From contig JAZTWV010000017.1 of NCBI GenBank assembly GCA_045636145.1, forward strand, positions 1 through 34,935: DNA of 34,935 nt, given 5' to 3'. Of the stretch, positions 8,305-16,331 are shown piece by piece; position 1 is the first letter of the stretch, and each line of letters opens with the position of its first letter. Source of the DNA: Flemingiibacterium sp045636145 (GTDB taxonomy: Bacteria > Bacillota > Clostridia > Oscillospirales > CAG-272). The notes beneath the pieces are model-generated. The model worked only from the letters and a program-made list of their open reading frames with translations. It was not told where the DNA came from and did not search any database. The position numbers were made by a program, and so were the translations under genes.

Positions 8305-8336
8305 ACACAAAAACAGGAGGCTGACGCCTCCCGTTT
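8305..8336 (-). terminator. Intrinsic terminator of the pyr operon
   Basis: On the minus strand AAACGGGAGGC, a 4-nt loop, GCCTCCTGTTT and then TTTG, just after the stop of the last gene. The stem core GGGAGGCGTC resembles the short hairpin repeats at 22034-22056 and 16287-16311. Confidence 0.85.
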
Positions 8337-8339
8337 GTT

Positions 8340-9062
8340 TTATTCTTTTTCCGGAGCTTCAAACTCTACCATGGCACGGAACAGTGCCACGTTTGCCGCA
8401 TGAGCGGCTTCGGTCTTTTTGATTCCCTTAAACTGCGCCATGGACGAAAGTCTGCGCACACAGATAAGCGTGTCCTCCGGCAGGTCGTTTATGCCGTTGA
8501 AATACTCACCGAAATCCGTTTTTGCAAGTACCACAGAGCATTCATCGTATGCCGATTCTGGTATCTTATCGAAAATCTCCGAGAGCGGCACAAATCCGTT
8601 GGCTTCGTTAACAATCTCATACATATAGGGCGAGAGCAGACACACCATGGCGTCTCCGCCGAATATCTGCTGCTCGTACTCCTTCATTGAGGTCTGCAAA
8701 AACTGACCGTCAAGCACCGCACCTGCCGCCTGTGCCTCTTTCTGCTCCTCCGGCGACAGCATTACAATATCTTCAAGGGCGACGGACACCTTTCCGTTTC
8801 CGTCAACGTCCTCTCCAACCTCGCAGATTGCCGCTTCCATATATGTGATATCCTGGAGCATGAGCACCTGCGGTCCTGCGTACATAACATAGTAATCGCT
8901 GACCTCTCTGCCGATAAACTGCACCGCGCAGATGATGACCGTAATTATAGCAACGGCGGCAATAATAGTCTGGACTTTGTAGTGATACCAGAAGTTTTCA
9001 AACCACTTTCCAAAATCGCCGAAATCCGCTTCACCGCGGACAGGTGTTTTTTTGTCGCTCAT
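8340..9062 (-). CDS. Membrane-anchored protein of unknown function, end of the pyr operon
   Basis: A 240-residue protein not recognised as a named family. Residues 1-29 are charged and cytoplasmic-like, with aromatic stretches (KWFENFWYHYK). A single hydrophobic segment spans about residues 30-50 (VQTIIAAVAIITVIICAVQF). The remaining 190 residues are acidic and would lie outside the cell, with no Cys-rich or catalytic signature visible. Its ATG begins one base after the pyrD stop, with a GGAG site inside the pyrD end, so it is translationally coupled to pyrD. Co-expression with pyrimidine genes suggests a link, but no activity can be assigned. Confidence 0.8.
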   Translation of the reverse strand: MSDKKTPVRGEADFGDFGKWFENFWYHYKVQTIIAAVAIITVIICAVQFIGREVSDYYVMYAGPQVLMLQDITYMEAAICEVGEDVDGNGKVSVALEDIVMLSPEEQKEAQAAGAVLDGQFLQTSMKEYEQQIFGGDAMVCLLSPYMYEIVNEANGFVPLSEIFDKIPESAYDECSVVLAKTDFGEYFNGINDLPEDTLICVRRLSSMAQFKGIKKTEAAHAANVALFRAMVEFEAPEKE

Positions 9063-9063
9063 T

Positions 9064-9987
9064 TTACCACGGCTCCACGGTAGCAGAGATATCCGCTACA
9101 TTCTTGATACCGTTCTTTTCCATGTATTCTGCAATTCCGTCAATAATTTCGAGGGGCAGATAGGGATTCGGGAACATCGCCGTACCCACACCGATTGCAT
9201 CCGCGCCCGCAATGAGCATTTCGATGGCATCGTTTGCGCTTGCAACGCCGCCCATACCAAGGATGGGAAGGCTCACCGCATTTCTCACCTGCCAGATCAT
9301 GCGAACAGCTACGGGGAACACGGCAGGACCGGAAAGACCGCCCACGTTATTATGGAGAATGGGGCGTTTTGTCTTTATGTCGATACGCATACCGAGAAGG
9401 GTGTTTATAAGTGCCAGCGCGTTTGCGCCGCCTGCCTCAGCCGCTCTCGCCATTTCGGTGATATCCGTAACATTTGGAGAAAGCTTTACGATAACAGGCT
9501 TCTTTGAATGCTTCTTCACCTCGGAGGTGATTTCAAAGACTGTGTCCTTATTCGTTCCGAATGCAACGCCGCCTTCTTTTACATTGGGGCAGGAAATGTT
9601 CATCTCGATAAAATCAACATCGGTCTCGGACAGCTTCTCAGCCACCTTGCAGTAATCGGAGATAGTTGAACCGCTAATGTTCGCGATTACCGTCGCGCCC
9701 TCTTTCTTAAGTCTCGGAAGGTCCTCGTCAATGAACACGTCAACGCCGGGATTCTGAAGTCCGATGGAGTTGAGTATGCCCGACGGCGTCTCCGCAATAC
9801 GCGGAGGGGGATTTCCAAGTCGTGGCGCAAGGGTCATGCCCTTAACGGCAATTGCACCAAGCTGTTTTGCCTCATAATAGGGCGAATATTCCTCGCCGAA
9901 GCCACAAGTTCCGCTGACCGTCACCACGGGATTTTTCAGTGTAACGCCTGCAAAATTTACAGAAAGATCTACATTTCTCATTTCCAT
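9064..9987 (-). CDS. pyrD: Dihydroorotate dehydrogenase B, catalytic subunit (NAD-linked class 1B)
   Basis: FMN enzyme that oxidises dihydroorotate to orotate in pyrimidine synthesis. Its 307 residues match the class 1B length. Seen: GVTLKNPVVTVSGTCGFGEE at the N-terminus, NSIGLQNPG, the active-site loop MNISCPNVKEGG with the catalytic Cys, VKLSPNVTDI, and the FMN phosphate region GGLSGPAVFPVAVRM with ILGMGGVASANDAIEMLIAG. It overlaps pyrK by 10 bp, as expected for the PyrD-PyrK heterotetramer that passes electrons to NAD. The downstream gene starts one base after its stop. Confidence 0.96.
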   Translation of the reverse strand: MEMRNVDLSVNFAGVTLKNPVVTVSGTCGFGEEYSPYYEAKQLGAIAVKGMTLAPRLGNPPPRIAETPSGILNSIGLQNPGVDVFIDEDLPRLKKEGATVIANISGSTISDYCKVAEKLSETDVDFIEMNISCPNVKEGGVAFGTNKDTVFEITSEVKKHSKKPVIVKLSPNVTDITEMARAAEAGGANALALINTLLGMRIDIKTKRPILHNNVGGLSGPAVFPVAVRMIWQVRNAVSLPILGMGGVASANDAIEMLIAGADAIGVGTAMFPNPYLPLEIIDGIAEYMEKNGIKNVADISATVEPW

Positions 9988-10778
9988 ATGATCTCCTTTG
10001 AATCAAATACCGGTCCGTCCATGCAGACGCGCTTGTATTTTTCACCGGTAACGCCCTCATTGTCCTTGAACATAGTCTTGCATACGCAGGCAAGACAAGC
10101 GCCAACGCCGCATCCCATGCGCTCCTCCATTGATACCTCACAGCGAACATTCGCCGCCTCGCAGAGTCCGGCAACCGCCGCCATCATACCCCGCGGACCG
10201 CACACATAAACAACGTCGATCTCGCCGGTGGCAAGTGCTTCCTTTACAAGCTCGGTAACAAAGCCCTGTCTGCCGTTTGAGCCGTCGTCGGTGATTACCG
10301 AAACGTCGATGCCGTTCATCTTAAATTCTTCGGTATAGTTGATAAGAGATGCATTTCTGAAGCCGAAAGCCGCCAGGGCGGAGTCGCCGTCGGCTTTAAC
10401 CTTCTTTCCGATGGAAAGAAGCGGATATATTCCGATGCCGCCGCCAACAAGAAGCGCACGCTCGCCCTTATTGTGAGAAAAACCGTGTCCAAGCGCGCCG
10501 AGTACGCTTATTTTCTCGCCGGGCTTGCGATTCTTCATCCATTCCGTGCCCTTGCCGCGCACCTCATAGCAGAGGCGGATGCAGTCACCCACGGTCTCGC
10601 ACACGGAGATAGGACGGCGGAGCGTAGTTCCCTCGCCGCAAAGCACGTGGACTATCTGTCCGGGCATGGTCCATTTTGCAATCTCCGGAGCTTCGATAAG
10701 CATATCGTAAAGCTCCGCAGTTTCGTTTATCCTGTCGTTTGTAAGGATAGTGCCGTTGTCCTTAAGTTCGTTTATCAT
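9978..10778 (-). CDS. pyrK: Dihydroorotate dehydrogenase B, electron transfer subunit
   Basis: FAD and [2Fe-2S] protein of 266 residues that carries electrons from PyrD to NAD. The ferredoxin-reductase-like part includes ALLVGGGIGIYPLLSIGKK (NAD/FAD binding) and the VVYVCGPRGMMAAVAGL segment. The cluster-binding Cys pattern is present near the C-terminus: GCGVGACLACVCK, then KRVCMDGPVF. It ends inside the start of pyrD (10-bp overlap) and starts 17 bases after pyrF. Confidence 0.95.
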   Translation of the reverse strand: MINELKDNGTILTNDRINETAELYDMLIEAPEIAKWTMPGQIVHVLCGEGTTLRRPISVCETVGDCIRLCYEVRGKGTEWMKNRKPGEKISVLGALGHGFSHNKGERALLVGGGIGIYPLLSIGKKVKADGDSALAAFGFRNASLINYTEEFKMNGIDVSVITDDGSNGRQGFVTELVKEALATGEIDVVYVCGPRGMMAAVAGLCEAANVRCEVSMEERMGCGVGACLACVCKTMFKDNEGVTGEKYKRVCMDGPVFDSKEIIWK

Positions 10779-10795
10779 AGGGAATTATCCTTTCA

Positions 10796-11710
10796 TCAAA
10801 GCACAGAATTTATATCGTCGCGCATTGCGATTACCGCATCACGGGTGCACGCCTTGAAGTTTGTTCCGTCATCGCCCGCCTTCTGGTATGCGCACATAAG
10901 CGCACGGGAGGAATTGACGATAGCTCCGTTTTTGTTCTTGTCAAATGCGCCCACAATATCGTTTGCCGCACCGCCCTGTGCACCGTAGCCGGGGATAAGG
11001 AAGAATGTGTGAGGCATAGCCGCGCGAAGCTCGGTAAGCTGTGCCGGATAGGTCGCGCCAACCACCGCGCCGCAGGGAGAGTAACCGGACTCGCTGATGT
11101 AGGGTGCGCCCCACTGCTCAACCTTTGCGCCCACGGTTCTGTAAAGTGTTGTGTCGCCGATGGAAAGATCCTGAAAATCGCCGGAGGATTTGTTGGAGGT
11201 CTTTACAAGAATGAACATGGACTTGTCGTTCGCAGCGGCGATGTCGATAAAGGGCTTGATTCCGTCAATGCCGAGATAGGGGTTAACGGTAACGCAGTCA
11301 ACGGGAGTTGCCTTTGCAGTAGAATTAAAGAGCTTTGTCTCACCGATAAACGCCTTGGCATACGCCTCTGCGGTGTTGCCTATATCGTTGCGCTTTACGT
11401 CAAGGATGACATAAAGGCCTGCCGCCTTTGCATATTCGATGGTACGCTCAAGAGCGATAAGACCCTCGATGCCGTACATTTCGTAGAATGCGGACTGGGG
11501 CTTTACAGCAGGCACAAGCTCTGCCGCCGCATCAATAAGGCCCTTGTTAAATTCAAATATAGCCTCTCCTGCCGCCTTAAAGGTGTCGCCGTATTCCTTC
11601 ACGGCTTTTTCCTTGATGTAATTGGGCACGTAATCAAGAATGGGGTCAAGACCCATAACGGTAGGATTGTTTTTCTCGCGGATTTTCGAAATAAGCGGCT
11701 CAAATGACAT
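10796..11710 (-). CDS. pyrF: Orotidine 5'-phosphate decarboxylase (type 2)
   Basis: Converts OMP to UMP, the last step of de novo UMP synthesis. At 304 residues it is the longer type-2 form. Seen: TVMGLDPILDYVP near the N-terminus, VKPQSAFYEMYGIEG, the catalytic motif LDVKRNDIGNTAEAYA with the DxKxxD residues, VNPYLGIDGIKPF and FLIPGYGAQGG. ATG 11710 has an AAAGGA site. The 53-bp gap to pyrC is the largest in this operon; it is A/T-rich and includes TATAAT on the minus strand (11760-11755), so an internal promoter is possible, but no good -35 box is seen. Confidence 0.95.
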   Translation of the reverse strand: MSFEPLISKIREKNNPTVMGLDPILDYVPNYIKEKAVKEYGDTFKAAGEAIFEFNKGLIDAAAELVPAVKPQSAFYEMYGIEGLIALERTIEYAKAAGLYVILDVKRNDIGNTAEAYAKAFIGETKLFNSTAKATPVDCVTVNPYLGIDGIKPFIDIAAANDKSMFILVKTSNKSSGDFQDLSIGDTTLYRTVGAKVEQWGAPYISESGYSPCGAVVGATYPAQLTELRAAMPHTFFLIPGYGAQGGAANDIVGAFDKNKNGAIVNSSRALMCAYQKAGDDGTNFKACTRDAVIAMRDDINSVL

Positions 11711-11763
11711 GATTTTGTTTCCTTTCAGTGTATGTGATGTTTATGGTTTACTTTATTATAAAT

Positions 11764-13071
11764 TTAAGCTTCGGCAGAGAAAACGCATCTGCCGTCAACA
11801 TATGTTGACTCAATTTTAGCCCCGAAAGTCATTCCGGCAAATGGGGTGTTGGTGGATTTGCCCCTGAGGGATTCCTTGGTGACGGTGTACTCGCACCCAA
11901 GGCTTACAAGGGCGAAATCCGCAGGGCATCCTGCTTCAAGTCTGCCAAGACCAAGCTTGTCAAGTCCCGTTACTGCCGCGGGATTTGCGGACATAAGCTC
12001 AATAAGCTTCGCAAAGCTTATGTGTCCCGTCTGAACAAGATTTGTGTAGGACGCAATAAACGAGGTCTGGAGTCCGATGATGCCGTTAAGTGATGTTCGT
12101 ACGTCCGATTTTTCCTCGGCTGAATGTGGAGCGTGGTCGGTGGAGATACAGTCGATCGTGCCGTCAATGATAGCTTCGATAACCGCCTTAACATCGTCCT
12201 GCGTGCGAAGCGGCGGATTCATTTTGGCGTTTGCGCCGTAGTAAATAACGTCCGCATCGGTAAGGGAGAAGTAGTGTGGGCAGGTCTCAGCAGTCACGCG
12301 CACACCTCTTGCCTTGGCGCGGCGTATGCAGTCGATTGCGCCTCTTGTGGAAACGTGGCAGACGTGGAGTCTTGCACCTGTGGCTTCGGCAACCATGATA
12401 TCGCGCTCGGTGGCGATATCCTCAGCAAGATTCGGTATACCGGGCAGTCCCAGCATCCTTGAAATGCTTCCCTCATTTATTGCGCCGCCCTTTGCAAGGG
12501 ACATATCCTCGCAGTGGGACATTATGAGAAGATCGTTCTCTTTTGCTATCTTCATGGCATCATAGAGAAGCTTTACGGTCATGACCGGCTTTCCGTCATC
12601 GGAAAACGCCGCCGCACCGGCATCCCTCAGTGCCGGAAGGTCGCACAGCTCCTCGCTGGCAAGACCCTTTGTTATTGCGGCTACAGGGAACACGCGGCAG
12701 TCCGCCTGCTCCGCCCTGGTTTTTATATAGGAAAGTGTCTCGGCACTGTCGCAGGCAGGCTTTGTATTTGGCATTGCAAATACTGATGTAACACCGCCTG
12801 CCGCCGCACATCTTGCGCCGGATATAATATCCTCTTTATACTCAAATCCAGGCTCACGCAGATGAACGTGAAGGTCAATAAGTCCGGGAATAATAAACTT
12901 TCCGCCGCCGTCAACCACCTTATCGGCAGTGAAAGCAGACCCCTCTGCACGCGGTACGACCGCGGCTACTTTTCCGTCCTTTATTCCAACACAGCAAAGC
13001 TCAGCACTGCCCGATGGCATCTTGATACGCCTTGCACCGCTTATTATAATATCAAAATGTTTGTTTTCCAT
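11764..13071 (-). CDS. pyrC: Dihydroorotase (class I)
   Basis: Zinc amidohydrolase that closes carbamoyl-aspartate to dihydroorotate. At 435 residues it has the class I length. Metal and active-site motifs are present: GLIDLHVHLREPG (HxH), EDIISGARCAAAGGVTSV, MPNTKPACDS, SHCEDMSLA, LHVCHVSTRGA and STDHAPHSAEEK. ATG 13071 is preceded by GGAG at 7 bases. It lies 21 bases after the regulator gene. No PyrR-type attenuator is visible in front of it. Confidence 0.95.
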   Translation of the reverse strand: MENKHFDIIISGARRIKMPSGSAELCCVGIKDGKVAAVVPRAEGSAFTADKVVDGGGKFIIPGLIDLHVHLREPGFEYKEDIISGARCAAAGGVTSVFAMPNTKPACDSAETLSYIKTRAEQADCRVFPVAAITKGLASEELCDLPALRDAGAAAFSDDGKPVMTVKLLYDAMKIAKENDLLIMSHCEDMSLAKGGAINEGSISRMLGLPGIPNLAEDIATERDIMVAEATGARLHVCHVSTRGAIDCIRRAKARGVRVTAETCPHYFSLTDADVIYYGANAKMNPPLRTQDDVKAVIEAIIDGTIDCISTDHAPHSAEEKSDVRTSLNGIIGLQTSFIASYTNLVQTGHISFAKLIELMSANPAAVTGLDKLGLGRLEAGCPADFALVSLGCEYTVTKESLRGKSTNTPFAGMTFGAKIESTYVDGRCVFSAEA

Positions 13072-13092
13072 AAAGATTCTCCATGAAATTAT

Positions 13093-13728
13093 TTAAGCTT
13101 CAGACGGCATAGCCGCACCGTGCACACGTTCGTATGCGTACACATACCCCTCACCGCGAACAGCGCGGATAAGCCTGAGTCCCAGCGGCTCGTCAAGCTT
13201 TGCGCGAAGAAAGCGCACGTAAACATCCACCACATTGGTGTCCCGCGCCTTTGCATCACGCCAGAGATTTTCAAGCAGCTCCGCACGGCTGATAGTCTCG
13301 CCGGGTCTTGCGTGAAGATAGTCAAGAAGCGCAAATTCACGGGGCGTAAGCTTTACAACATTGCCGCCGAAGCTTACGGTCATATCCTCAGAGGAGATAA
13401 CAAGCTGATTCTCCTCATACACCTTTTCATCCTCGTGCTCATATACATAAGTAACAAAATCCCGGAATTCACGAAGTGAAAACGGCTTTCCGAGAATCAG
13501 CAGCTTTACCTGCTCCGGCATTGCGGCACTGAGCAGTCCGCAGTCAATGAATATAGCCGCTTTCAGACGCCTCAGCGGCGGAAGCTCGCACATTCCCTCG
13601 GCGCAGAGAAGCTGATAGTCACGGGAGTTCTCCTCCGCTTCGGTGTGACCCATTCTAAGAAGCTCAAGCCTCAGCATACGCTCATAAAGAGGATCGGTGG
13701 CAATGACCTTGAATTTCAGTTTTTCCAT
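13093..13728 (-). CDS. OmpR-like orphan regulator with a shortened receiver domain
   Basis: 211 residues. The C-terminal part (about 117-200) is a clear OmpR/PhoB winged helix: KLTPREFALLDYLHARPGE, ISRAELLENLWR, TNVVDVYVRFLRAKL and IRAVRGEGYVY. The N-terminal part resembles a response-regulator receiver but is only about 100 residues long. An acid near the start (D12), an Asp in AIFIDCG (D62, at the usual phosphorylation strand) and a KPFSLREF segment (K81) remain. Only 18 residues separate D62 from K81, where about 50 are usual, so the middle of the fold is missing. No histidine kinase lies nearby. It sits between ansA and pyrC in one operon, so control of nitrogen or pyrimidine genes independent of phosphorylation is plausible but unproven. 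Confidence 0.82.
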   Translation of the reverse strand: MEKLKFKVIATDPLYERMLRLELLRMGHTEAEENSRDYQLLCAEGMCELPPLRRLKAAIFIDCGLLSAAMPEQVKLLILGKPFSLREFRDFVTYVYEHEDEKVYEENQLVISSEDMTVSFGGNVVKLTPREFALLDYLHARPGETISRAELLENLWRDAKARDTNVVDVYVRFLRAKLDEPLGLRLIRAVRGEGYVYAYERVHGAAMPSEA

Positions 13729-13758
13729 ATAGTAAAATTCACGCCTTTCACTATAAAA

Positions 13759-14787
13759 TCAATCTTGGAAAATTCGTTCACTTGCAATTTCGCGCTCTAA
13801 AAACGCAGGTACTTCTTCCACCTCGTACCAAAGTGAATACGCAAGCGCAAGCTTCATATACGCGCACTCGTTTGTAAGGGAGAATATTGGGGTAAATCCG
13901 TTTGCCGTAAGATCGGCAGTTGTGGAATAGGTTCCGGAAGTTCCTCGCATTTCCTCGGGAAGCGGCGAGAGAAACAGATCTTTTCCGCGCTTCTTACACT
14001 CCGCCGCAAGATACAGTGCCGAGCGTTTACTGTACGCACCGCCGGTGACGGCACGCTCCGCACAGGCTGTAGCCGAATGATAGCTTCCGTGAAGCACCGC
14101 TTTTATATGCTCCGGAAGCTTGTAAAGCGAATAATCTATTCCAACGTATGGCTCAATTCGCATAACGCATTCAAGAAGCCTGTCAAGCTGATTGAGTATG
14201 GGATATTTCACCTGAATCCTGTACGGCACAGCCTCTTTGTAGGGCTTCATATCCGCGGAATAAAAATCCGAGGTGAAATTGTCACATTGGCGAAGATGCG
14301 CACCGTGGTGGAGATACACGATCCCGTCAGAATTTCGGTATGGCACGTAAACTCCCGCGCCGAATCCGTCAAGGGCAAGCTCCACCGCCGCACGGAAATT
14401 ATCGTGACCGTTTGCCCTCGGGTCGGTGAGCGTATAATCGCTTGAAACGAGGAAAACAGGCTTGTCCCACCAGCCTGCAAGGGTGAGCGAAAGAAGGCTT
14501 GAGGTATACGCAAGCGTATCCGTTCCGTGGGCGATTATTATCGCTCCGTACCGCTCCTTTTTCACACCACGGATGGCGTCAAGGAGTATATTAAGCCTTG
14601 GGAAAGTCATGTTTTCGCTCAGGATATCAAGGGGATGTATATATTCAAAATCTACGTCAAAATCGCCGTTTTGGTGAAGCTTCTCTGCGAGAAGCGACAC
14701 GGTTTTTCTGCCGTTTGCGGCAAGATGTCCACTGTCGTTTACCGTTGTGCTGATAGTGCCGCCTGTCATTATAACAAGTATCTTCAA
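13759..14787 (-). CDS. ansA: L-asparaginase (type I/II, bacterial)
   Basis: Hydrolyses L-asparagine to aspartate and ammonia. It has 342 residues and no signal peptide, so it is cytoplasmic. Both catalytic threonine motifs are visible: MTGGTIS near the N-terminus (T11) and AHGTDTLAYTSS (T89, D90). SSDYTLTDPRANGHDNFRAA is the typical second-domain approach. It lies 24 bases after the uracil-DNA glycosylase gene and 30 bases before the regulator gene. Its product, aspartate, is the substrate of aspartate carbamoyltransferase, which fits the pyr genes downstream. Confidence 0.92.
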   Translation of the reverse strand: MKILVIMTGGTISTTVNDSGHLAANGRKTVSLLAEKLHQNGDFDVDFEYIHPLDILSENMTFPRLNILLDAIRGVKKERYGAIIIAHGTDTLAYTSSLLSLTLAGWWDKPVFLVSSDYTLTDPRANGHDNFRAAVELALDGFGAGVYVPYRNSDGIVYLHHGAHLRQCDNFTSDFYSADMKPYKEAVPYRIQVKYPILNQLDRLLECVMRIEPYVGIDYSLYKLPEHIKAVLHGSYHSATACAERAVTGGAYSKRSALYLAAECKKRGKDLFLSPLPEEMRGTSGTYSTTADLTANGFTPIFSLTNECAYMKLALAYSLWYEVEEVPAFLEREIASERIFQD

Positions 14788-14811
14788 TCTGCCGCCTCCC
14801 GTTGTTGGTAT

Positions 14812-15363
14812 TTATTCTTTTCCGTCAAGAACCGCCTTAATAGCTTTCATGTCGGTAAGCATATCTTCTTTTTTATGAGGATCGCGGAGCAGTGCCGACG
14901 GATGATAAACGGCACATATACGCCGTCCGTCGCGCGAAAACCACACGCCGTGCTCCTTTGTAATTTTGAAATCCGGTTTTATAAGCCGCATCGCCGATAT
15001 TCTGCCAAGGCAAACCATGATATCGGGGTTAATAAGCCGTATCTGCTCTTCAAGATAGCCGATACACGCATCCTCTTCCGCCGGAAGGGGATCGCGGTTT
15101 TTGGGCGGGCGGCATTTTAATATATTGGCTATGTAAACGTCCTCGCGGGGGATGTCCACCGCTTCAAGAAAGCGGTCAAGAAGCTTTCCTGCGGCACCCA
15201 CAAAAGGAATGCCCGAAAGGTCCTCCTTCTCACCGGGTGCTTCGCCTATAAACATAAGTCTCGCGTTTCTGCTTCCTGTTCCGAACACGCAGTTTGTACG
15301 TGTCGCGCCAAGAGCACATTTCTGACAGCTCCCACAGGCATTTTCAAGCTCTTCCCACGTCAT
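14812..15363 (-). CDS. Uracil-DNA glycosylase, family 4 (iron-sulfur)
   Basis: Removes uracil from DNA. It has 183 residues. The family 4 signs are the N-terminal Cys cluster (C10, C13, C16), later Cys in ILKCRPPKNRDP (C84) and EEDACIGYL (C100) that would complete a [4Fe-4S] centre, motif A as FIGEAPGEKED (39-48) and the C-terminal HPSALLRDP (154-162). It is the first gene of the minus-strand operon running to 8340, behind a TATAAT box at 15411-15406. Co-transcription of uracil repair with pyrimidine synthesis genes is unusual but consistent in theme. Confidence 0.92.
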   Translation of the reverse strand: MTWEELENACGSCQKCALGATRTNCVFGTGSRNARLMFIGEAPGEKEDLSGIPFVGAAGKLLDRFLEAVDIPREDVYIANILKCRPPKNRDPLPAEEDACIGYLEEQIRLINPDIMVCLGRISAMRLIKPDFKITKEHGVWFSRDGRRICAVYHPSALLRDPHKKEDMLTDMKAIKAVLDGKE

Positions 15364-15405
15364 AACACAGCCGCCTTTCCTATTTCATACAAAATTCCAA
15401 CATAT

Positions 15406-15414
15406 ATTATACCA
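15406..15414 (-). promoter_or_regulatory. Extended -10 promoter of the udg-ans-pyr operon
   Basis: On the minus strand TGG-TATAAT (15414-15406), an extended -10 element. The -35 region is poor. A very A/T-rich stretch (about 15446-15474) follows upstream and could act as an UP element for either divergent gene. Confidence 0.55.
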
Positions 15415-15538
15415 TAAATTTTTATTAAAAGATATAGTTTTACAAAAATATTTTTAAATATTTAAATATTTTTCCGCAAATTAGGGTAACTCACCGAAAG
15501 TGAACAACTTTTTGCCGCTTGTACCATATATTTTGGGG

Positions 15539-15567
15539 TTTCATTTTTCGTGCTTTTAGGATATAAT
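15539..15567 (+). promoter_or_regulatory. Promoter of the mecA-like gene
   Basis: TTTCAT (15539-15544), 17 bp, TATAAT (15562-15567). The leader then has a small hairpin, GGCGT-6-ACGCC (about 15589-15604), before a GAAAGGA site in front of ATG 15633. Confidence 0.6.
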
Positions 15568-15632
15568 ATTAGTACCGCTATTTTATTCGGGCGTCAACAC
15601 ACGCCAAGATAAGGCGAGAAAGGATACACATT

Positions 15633-16223
15633 ATGGAGCATATACTTATAAGCCCCGGCAAGATAAAGCTGATGCTTACCCAAAACGACCTACTTAAATA
15701 TGAGCTTGACTGTGAAACAATAGACAGCGAAGACCCTGCCACAAAGCAGTCGCTTCGTGAACTGCTTGCAGATGTAAAAAGCTCATCCGGGTTTGATGTG
15801 TCCGACGATAAACTGTTTATACAGCTCTACCCCTCAAAAGACGGCGGAGCGGAAATATACATAACAAAGCTTTCACTCCGCCGCCAAGCGGATAAATCAA
15901 GCGAATCATCGGTTCACATAACAAACGTATTCAGATTTGAAAATATGCGCGAGCTGCTCCTTGCCTGCACCAGGATATCCCCCCATGACAAATTCACTAA
16001 AAGAGCAAGCAGTGCATGGATGGGGGACGGCAGTTATTTTCTCGTTACCGAGGAGAATATTCCGTACAGAGAATATTTAAACGGAACGCAAAACAGCTTT
16101 GATGCGATCATTTCCGAGAACGGTATGCACATAGGAAGTGCGGCAGGTGCGGCATACGTACGCGAGCATTGCCGCTGTTTCTGCGAGGGCGATGCCATCA
16201 CCACCTTGGCGGAGCTTGCGTGA
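15633..16223 (+). CDS. mecA: MecA-like adaptor protein
   Basis: Resembles the MecA/YpbH adaptors that present substrates to the ClpC-ClpP protease. It has 196 residues. The N-terminal domain fits MecA: KIKLMLTQNDLLKYELDCET, then LRELLADVKSSSGFDV and LFIQLYPSKDGGAEIYITKL. A charged linker follows (about 84-92). The C-terminal domain has FRFENMRELLLAC, SYFLVTEENIPY and a final REHCRCFCEGDAITTLAELA, which matches the EHGK-and-helix end of MecA in pattern. The degradation targets here are unknown. It is monocistronic and convergent with tmcAL. Confidence 0.82.
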   Translation: MEHILISPGKIKLMLTQNDLLKYELDCETIDSEDPATKQSLRELLADVKSSSGFDVSDDKLFIQLYPSKDGGAEIYITKLSLRRQADKSSESSVHITNVFRFENMRELLLACTRISPHDKFTKRASSAWMGDGSYFLVTEENIPYREYLNGTQNSFDAIISENGMHIGSAAGAAYVREHCRCFCEGDAITTLAELA

Positions 16224-16234
16224 GGCGCACGCAC

Positions 16235-16311
16235 CGTAGGGGAGGGGTCTCCCCTCCCGTCTTTCCGTGTACGGCATATATAAAATCGGGAGGCGAAACG
16301 CCCCCCCTACG
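16235..16311. terminator. Back-to-back hairpin-repeat terminators between mecA and tmcAL
   Basis: Two copies of a GTAGGG hairpin facing outward genes. For mecA (+): GTAGGGGAGGGG-TCT-CCCCTCCCG then TCTTTCC (16236-16266). For tmcAL (-): the unit at 16311-16287 reads GTAGGGGGGGCG-TTT-CGCCTCCCG and is followed by ATTTTAT. Each stem is about 8 bp. The same unit forms a pair at 22034-22107 between two other convergent genes. Confidence 0.7.
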
Positions 16312-16331
16312 AGGATATCGTAAATTCCCAT

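Noticed and set aside
11711..11763. PyrR attenuator before pyrF
   Set aside because: The 53-bp gap has no antiterminator/terminator hairpins; only an isolated TATAAT is present.
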